Assembly (NCBI GenBank): GCA_014728955.1
Contig: WJKT01000005.1
Location: 1-10,702 of the forward strand
Direction: 5' to 3'
Source: Candidatus Peregrinibacteria bacterium
GTDB taxonomy: Bacteria; Patescibacteriota; Gracilibacteria; UBA1369; PNNO01
DNA: 10,702 bases
A program made the translations under genes and the position numbers. Below the pieces are notes generated by a model, which did no database searches, was not told the DNA's origin, and was given only the letters and a program-made list of their open reading frames with translations. Each line of letters opens with the position of its first letter. Position 1 is the stretch's first letter. Below are positions 7,879-10,702 of this stretch, piece by piece.

Positions 7879-8042
7879 AGATTCTCTGCAATATCAGCTG
7901 CTGCATCCTCATCTAAATCGAATTCCTCCATAACGTCTCTTACCTTCTCAGCATCTTCTGCACTTAAATCCAATTTTTCCATAAGCTTTTTAATGTCCTC
8001 CTGCTCATCATTTCCGCCACCATTTTGACAATTGTTGGTCAT
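7875..8042 (-). CDS. Small acidic hypothetical protein, 55 residues
   Basis: This frame runs from ATG at 8042 to TAA at 7875. I know no family for it. The product starts MTNNCQNGGGNDEQED, a polar, Gly-rich head with one Cys at residue 5, followed by an acidic amphipathic helical part (residues about 16-55). That part holds two related units, LDLSAEDAEKV (24-34) and FDLDEDAAADI (41-51). There are 18 Asp/Glu against 5 Lys/Arg, so it is very acidic. Support for coding: a clean 55-codon frame, a coherent helical composition with internal repetition, and a base composition like the core genes rather than the AT-rich DNA beside it. Its stop overlaps the ligase stop tail to tail (7875-7878). No Shine-Dalgarno motif and no convincing promoter were found. 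It could be a short remnant, but the composition argues for a real small protein. Confidence 0.6.
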   Translation of the reverse strand: MTNNCQNGGGNDEQEDIKKLMEKLDLSAEDAEKVRDVMEEFDLDEDAAADIAENL

Positions 8043-8119
8043 ATTATTTTGATTAAAAAGTAATGTACCAACTAATAAACTTAATCTGTATCTAATTATC
8101 TATGTATATAAAATAAATT

Positions 8120-9193
8120 TTATTCTTTTATACCATCAACTATTTCAAAAAATTTTTTATTAACAAAGGAGATTAAATTTTGTTTTTTATCATATGTCTC
8201 AGCTATTGTCTTAGTTTCGTATGTGATATTTGTTAAATCTTCTTTTCTGAGCTTTTTTATTATAACTTCATTTAATTTTTTATATAAAGTCTTTTTATCT
8301 ATTTCAGGATGTTGCCTTACATAAGCATTAATTAAATTTTTTGCTTCATCCTTCATTAGTTTTTCAGCCCTTCCTCTATCCTTTGCACATTCTACTAGCC
8401 AAACTAATTTATCACTTCCAAAATCAACTTTATTATCAATTAATTTATCCCAGTCAGAATCTGCTAGCATTTCATTTATTGTCCAATCACTACGATTTCC
8501 CATCCATTCTTTTCTTAATTCTTCAATATTAGCATTTTCTATTTTATTTTCTATTTTATCAATTATTGGTGAAGAAGAGATCCCAACCCATAACGGTATA
8601 AAAGGTAAATTATTTTTATCTGCTAATTTTTTAGAATAAGTAAAAATTTTGTTGTATAAAGCATACTTTAATTCATGTCTAGCAAGCTCCCATTCCATTT
8701 TTTCTTTAATAACTTCGCTAGATTTCTCTTTTATTTTATTTAACTCAATTTTGGTTTTAATAGCTGTTTTTTTCATTTCAAGATATATAATTGTAAAAGC
8801 CGGATAACTAATTAGTATATTGGGTATTTTAGACAAATTAAAACCTCCTTCTCCTTTTAAGGATTTACTAATAGTTTTTGCTATAGCTTTAGGAATTTTA
8901 ATACTTCCCATTAATTGCAAAAAAGAAACGTAACTATTTTTAACAAGGGTTTTAAATTTACCTATCGTCGGTTTAACTGCTGTAACCATAGGTTTAATCA
9001 TTTCTTGATCAAGATTTTCTAAACCTGGAATGTTCATTTCTTTAAATAGTCTTTGTGGGCTTTCAATTAAATTTAATAAATTTTCTGTTTTATTTTGAAT
9101 TTCTTTTATTTCTTTACTTTTTTCACCTTGAAAAAATTTTTCTACTTTTGAATTTGCTTTTCTTTCTGCTGTTGGTTTATTTTGGTTTTTCAT
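8120..9193 (-). CDS. Hypothetical lysine-rich protein, 357 residues, AT-rich gene
   Basis: I do not recognise a family. The protein is very rich in Lys, Ile and Asn and mostly helical. Residues 1-45 are polar and charged, probably disordered or coiled (KVEKFFQGEKSKEIKEI). Residues about 85-140 are moderately hydrophobic (SYVSFLQLMGSIKIPKAIA and ILISYPAFTIIYLEMKK) but broken by charges, so a membrane segment is possible but not clear. Residues about 145-195 form a long charged helix. Residues about 196-270 contain several Trp (LWVGISSSP, KEWMGNRSDWTINEMLADSDWDK, KLVWLVECAKDRGRA) and may be a folded domain. The C-terminus is again Lys-rich. There is no signal peptide and no known catalytic motif. 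It starts 30 bases after the stop of the 114-residue gene on the same strand, probably one transcript from the promoter at 9595-9623. Codon choice is much more A/T-rich than in the exporter and ligase genes. Confidence 0.8.
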   Translation of the reverse strand: MKNQNKPTAERKANSKVEKFFQGEKSKEIKEIQNKTENLLNLIESPQRLFKEMNIPGLENLDQEMIKPMVTAVKPTIGKFKTLVKNSYVSFLQLMGSIKIPKAIAKTISKSLKGEGGFNLSKIPNILISYPAFTIIYLEMKKTAIKTKIELNKIKEKSSEVIKEKMEWELARHELKYALYNKIFTYSKKLADKNNLPFIPLWVGISSSPIIDKIENKIENANIEELRKEWMGNRSDWTINEMLADSDWDKLIDNKVDFGSDKLVWLVECAKDRGRAEKLMKDEAKNLINAYVRQHPEIDKKTLYKKLNEVIIKKLRKEDLTNITYETKTIAETYDKKQNLISFVNKKFFEIVDGIKE

Positions 9194-9223
9194 GTTTATA
9201 AATTAGTAGTGTTTATTATGATT

Positions 9224-9568
9224 TTATTTATTTTTAAGTATTTTATTTTTTACTTTTTTTAATTCTTTTATCATTTCAATATATTGTTTTTTAAGTAATA
9301 TTTCTTGTTTTTTTATTGCTTTATCATTTGCTTTAAAAATTCTGGAATCAGAAAGTAGCCGGTTCTTTTCTTCTGCTTCTTTTTTTAATTCATTAATCAC
9401 TTCCGTTTCCTGATCTTTATCTAAATGAATAACACTCATCCAAATTAAAAAATTATTTTTTTCTTCATCATTCATAGTTAAAAACATATAAGAATTTGAT
9501 ATCAATTTCTTTAATTTGTCATTATCAATTTTATCAAAGTATTTTTTTTGTTTTTGTGTTAATTGCAT
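9224..9568 (-). CDS. Hypothetical charged coiled-coil protein, 114 residues, AT-rich gene
   Basis: No known family is recognised. The product begins MQLTQKQKKYFDKIDNDKLKK. It has a central segment with hydrophobic residues (SNSYMFLTMNDEEKNNFLIWMSVIHLD, about 24-50) and a long Lys/Glu-rich, probably coiled-coil C-terminal half (about 52-114: INELKKEAEEKNRLL, KEILL-type heptads, ending KNKILKNK). No membrane segment, signal peptide or metal motif is present. It is first in a two-gene minus-strand unit with the 357-residue gene. A good promoter lies about 20 bases upstream of the ATG, and the leader has no Shine-Dalgarno motif. The small first gene plus larger second gene could suggest an interacting pair; no toxin or antitoxin signature is seen, so this stays open. 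Confidence 0.75.
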   Translation of the reverse strand: MQLTQKQKKYFDKIDNDKLKKLISNSYMFLTMNDEEKNNFLIWMSVIHLDKDQETEVINELKKEAEEKNRLLSDSRIFKANDKAIKKQEILLKKQYIEMIKELKKVKNKILKNK

Positions 9569-9589
9569 AATTTAATTTTATAGATTTCA

Positions 9590-9613
9590 ATTATATTATA
9601 TCATTATATTATA
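9590..9613. repeat. 11-base tandem direct repeat in the promoter region
   Basis: ATTATATTATA occurs at 9590-9600 and 9603-9613, separated by TC. It overlaps the -10 and spacer of the promoter for the 114-residue gene. In such AT-rich DNA it may be no more than low-complexity sequence. Confidence 0.6.
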
Positions 9614-9623
9614 AATTTGTAAA
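9595..9623 (-). promoter_or_regulatory. Sigma70-type promoter for the two AT-rich genes
   Basis: On the minus strand: -35 TTTACA (9623-9618), a 17-base spacer, and a perfect -10 TATAAT (9600-9595). The start would be near 9588, about 20 bases before the ATG at 9568. In a segment this AT-rich, chance promoter-like matches are frequent, but box quality, spacing and position all fit. Confidence 0.6.
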
Positions 9624-9677
9624 CTTTGTATTTTTAATAATTTAGTAATAAATAATAATAAAAAAAAGTTGAAAATG

Positions 9678-9758
9678 CCATTTATAAGTCAAAAGTCAAA
9701 GTTAAACATAGGGATTTATTCGAAAAATGATAATAAAATTGCGAAAAAATATAAATGG
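9678..9758. repeat. 9-bp inverted repeat reaching into the tRNA-Ala CCA end
   Basis: CCATTTATA (9678-9686) is the exact reverse complement of TATAAATGG (9750-9758). The second arm includes the encoded CCA of tRNA-Ala (9756-9758) and the six bases after it. The arms are 63 bases apart. It could fold the tRNA 3' trailer, mark an insertion boundary, or be chance in AT-rich DNA. Confidence 0.45.
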
Positions 9759-9832
9759 TGGAGCTAAAGGGATTCGAACCCTTGACCTCCTCGGTGCAAA
9801 CGAGGCGCTCTAGCCAACTGAGCTATAGCCCC
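9756..9832 (-). tRNA. tRNA-Ala (anticodon TGC)
   Basis: This is a complete 77-base cloverleaf with encoded CCA. The acceptor stem is GGGGCTA/TAGCTCC, with the G3-U70 wobble pair that is the alanine identity element. The D-arm is AGCTCAGTTGGCTAGAGC, the anticodon stem CCTCG/CGAGG encloses TTTGCAC (anticodon TGC), and the T-arm is AAGGG-TTCGAAT-CCCTT. No clear promoter was found just upstream, so it may be co-transcribed with the membrane-protein gene that ends 94 bases earlier on the same strand. No hairpin terminator follows; AT-rich DNA starts immediately after CCA. Confidence 0.97.
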
Positions 9833-9926
9833 ACAGTGAGTATTGATGCAACTTGTCTGCCTGAGGGAAACAAACGAGTAATGGGGCAAAATTAAACGAA
9901 GTTTTGCTTAATATAAAGCCCTTACA

Positions 9927-10250
9927 TTATTTTTCTTCAGCATTATCCCCTGTTTCCTTGTCTTTTTCAAGCTCTTGTTGAAGTTCCTGTTCAATTTTCC
10001 CCTTTTTCATGTTGGCAAAACCGTCGCCGATAACATCTTTTATAGAGAAAAGCGTCCATACAATAAAGAGTACAAGGAAAGGATAACTGCCTATTTGCCA
10101 TGCATACACGGAAAGTACCGCAGCACCGATAAGATTGATAAAATCATACTCAAAATCGGTTGTTTGCCATCTCCCCAGTTGATTCATAAGAAACCCAACC
10201 ATAAGAACTAGGGCTCCAATAAAACCAATAATAGTGTATGCGTCTAACAT
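9927..10250 (-). CDS. Small CBU_0592-like membrane protein, 107 residues
   Basis: Three transmembrane segments are evident at residues about 5-23, 37-51 and 56-70, followed by a basic KKGK patch and an acidic, charged C-terminal tail (about 82-107, EQELQQELEKDKETGDNAEEK). The pattern IGFIGALVLMVGFLMNQLG, then YDFINLIGAAVLSVYAW and PFLVLFIVWTLFSIKDV resembles the CBU_0592-type domain: small three-helix proteins with a Y-x-x-x-N-L-x-G-A motif and a conserved Trp in the last helix. Their biochemical role is unknown to me. The gene lies between the 16S terminator and tRNA-Ala with its own promoter. The ATG at 10250 has no Shine-Dalgarno motif. The location between 16S and a spacer-type tRNA is unusual for a protein gene. 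The coding call is secure; the family call is by motif memory. Confidence 0.85.
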   Translation of the reverse strand: MLDAYTIIGFIGALVLMVGFLMNQLGRWQTTDFEYDFINLIGAAVLSVYAWQIGSYPFLVLFIVWTLFSIKDVIGDGFANMKKGKIEQELQQELEKDKETGDNAEEK

Positions 10251-10286
10251 AACAAAAATGTGTCAGAATTTAACAGCAAGATGAAG

Positions 10287-10313
10287 TTTATAGAAAACAG
10301 TCACCAACGTCAA
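10287..10313 (-). promoter_or_regulatory. Probable promoter of the CBU_0592-like gene
   Basis: On the minus strand: -35 TTGACG (10313-10308) and -10 TATAAA (10292-10287) with a 15-base spacer, somewhat short. TAAACT with a 17-base spacer is an alternative -10. It lies just beyond the 16S terminator and about 37 bases before the ATG. Confidence 0.5.
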
Positions 10314-10334
10314 GCTTATTACGCTTCAAATACC

Positions 10335-10361
10335 AAAAAAGCCGCTCTAAGTGGCGGCTTT
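10335..10361 (-). terminator. Rho-independent terminator downstream of 16S rRNA
   Basis: On the minus strand a perfect 8-bp stem AAAGCCGC/GCGGCTTT with an 8-base loop runs into six T residues (10340-10335, three of them also in the stem). It sits about 130 bases after the 16S 3' end, on the 16S strand, with no 23S before it. This indicates that the 16S transcript ends here. Confidence 0.88.
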
Positions 10362-10486
10362 GCATGGATTGTCCAATGACATCCAGAGTGTAATAGAGAA
10401 CCTTTCCCCATCCGTAAAAGGATGAGGCTCGACCATGAAGAACTGCAATCGTTATCGATTAAACGATACCGATTCGTTCAGCATGT

Positions 10487-10501
10487 CTCCTTAGAAAGGA
10501 G
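10487..10501 (-). other. Hairpin at the 16S 3' boundary that pairs the anti-Shine-Dalgarno
   Basis: On the minus strand the end of 16S, CTCCTT, is followed by TCT and then AAGGAG, a perfect 6-bp stem with a 3-base loop. In the unprocessed precursor this would cover the anti-Shine-Dalgarno until the trailer is trimmed. Similar CCTCCTTTCTAAGGA boundaries occur in other bacteria, B. subtilis included. Confidence 0.6.
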
Positions 10502-10702
10502 GTGATCCATCCGCAGGTTCTCCTACGGATACCTTGTTACGACTTCGTCCCAATCAATGGTTTCACCTTAGGCCCGCGCTCGTAAGCTAACAGGACTTCG
10601 GGCGCCTCCATCTTTCATGACGTGACGGGCGGTGAGTACAAGACCCAGGAACAGATTCACCGCGCCATTGCTGATCCGCGGTTACTAGCGATTCCAACTT
10701 CA
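10494..10702 (-). rRNA. 16S ribosomal RNA, 3' end (partial, truncated by window edge)
   Basis: The last roughly 209 bases of 16S rRNA are on the minus strand; the gene continues past the window. Landmarks on the RNA: AATCGCTAGTAA (h43 region), TTGTACTCACCGCCCGTCA (decoding region; A1408 kept), GAAGTCGTAACAAGG (A1492/A1493 kept), helix 45, and GGATCACCTCCTTT with an intact anti-Shine-Dalgarno. The exact 3' end is estimated at 10494-10496. Deviations from E. coli: U instead of A at 1396, and helix 45 starting AUCC/GGAU instead of AACC/GGUU (a compensated pair). It is followed by a noncoding trailer (10362-10493, with small hairpins at 10409-10424 and 10448-10467) and a terminator, not by a 23S gene. 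Confidence 0.96.

Larger units (their letters stand above)
8043..9755. other. AT-rich segment, probable foreign insertion next to tRNA-Ala
   Basis: Base composition drops abruptly here. Sampled 60-base rows within it have roughly 10-32% G+C by hand count, against about 47% in a sampled row of the exporter operon. One edge coincides with the CCA end of tRNA-Ala (9756), a classic integration site; the other is near 8043. It carries two unknown minus-strand genes and their promoter. The 77 bases 8043-8119 and the 187 bases 9569-9755 are noncoding and nearly all A/T. There is no integrase or transposase inside, so active mobility is not supported; acquisition is inferred from composition and position. 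Confidence 0.5.
7757..9787. repeat. Imperfect direct repeat: ligase 3' region versus tRNA-Ala T-arm
   Basis: Bases 7757-7773 (GGATTGAACCCTTGACC) match bases 9770-9787 (GGATTCGAACCCTTGACC) with a single one-base gap, in the same orientation. The second copy is the T-arm of tRNA-Ala read on the opposite strand; the first is inside the ligase CDS. The copies bracket the AT-rich segment 8043-9755 and lie in the orientation expected for the two ends of an element integrated at the tRNA 3' half. The entry spans both copies and the DNA between them. A match this short can also be chance. Confidence 0.35.

Noticed and set aside
8020..8060. Promoter for the 55-residue ORF (TTGGTA, 17 bases, AATAAT)
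   Set aside because: The -10 ends next to the ATG, so transcription would start after the start codon.
8043..9755. CRISPR array, transposon ends or integrase gene in the AT-rich segment
   Set aside because: There are no regularly spaced repeats, no terminal inverted repeats flanking the segment, and neither encoded protein shows recombinase motifs.
9886..9907. Hairpin GCAAAA/TTTTGC between the membrane-protein gene and tRNA-Ala as a terminator
   Set aside because: The stem is A/T-rich with a 10-base loop and is followed by CCCC rather than a T run on the minus strand.

Overview
The window looks like a piece of a Patescibacteria (CPR) chromosome, most likely a Parcubacteria-type lineage. This is an inference. 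It rests on the partial 16S rRNA (a non-standard base at E. coli position 1396, a swapped base pair in helix 45), a 16S gene that is not linked to a 23S gene, small lysine-rich hypothetical proteins, and the absence of Shine-Dalgarno motifs in front of all nine protein genes. The genetic code looks standard: eight CDS end in TAA, one in TAG.

Region 54-5164 (+ strand) is a tight four-gene operon for a MacAB/YknXYZ-type ABC exporter: a membrane-anchored adaptor with an unusually long helical hairpin, one ATPase, and two different MacB/FtsX-type permeases that look like an ancient tandem duplication. The ATPase/permease and permease/permease junctions are both TAATCATG. No TolC-like outer-membrane channel is present, as expected for a cell without a classical outer membrane. 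The likely complex is an ATPase dimer, a permease heterodimer and an adaptor ring; the substrate cannot be read from sequence.

Region 5170-5711 (- strand) holds a small unknown gene, which converges on the operon with a 5-base gap, and tRNA-Ile(GAT). The tRNA terminator is followed within a few bases by a good promoter for the small gene. That promoter lies inside the longest reading frame, so the real start is probably 5493.

Region 5800-7878 (+ strand) encodes an O-antigen-ligase/Wzy_C-family polytopic membrane protein with a TPR-like C-terminal part. It probably polymerises or transfers surface glycan. A 55-residue acidic ORF on the - strand (7875-8042) overlaps its tail by a few bases.

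Region 8043-9755 is a sharply AT-rich segment with two unknown lysine-rich genes on the - strand, abutting the 3' end of tRNA-Ala(TGC). It looks like horizontally acquired or otherwise foreign DNA. An imperfect direct repeat of the tRNA T-arm region occurs at its far side, inside the ligase gene.

Region 9756-10702 (- strand) holds tRNA-Ala, a small CBU_0592-like membrane protein with its own promoter, a rho-independent terminator, and the 3' end of a 16S rRNA gene. The 16S is therefore probably transcribed without a 23S. The two tRNAs that normally sit together in the 16S-23S spacer (Ile then Ala) are instead dispersed on the same strand in the order 16S, Ala, Ile, with protein genes between them.
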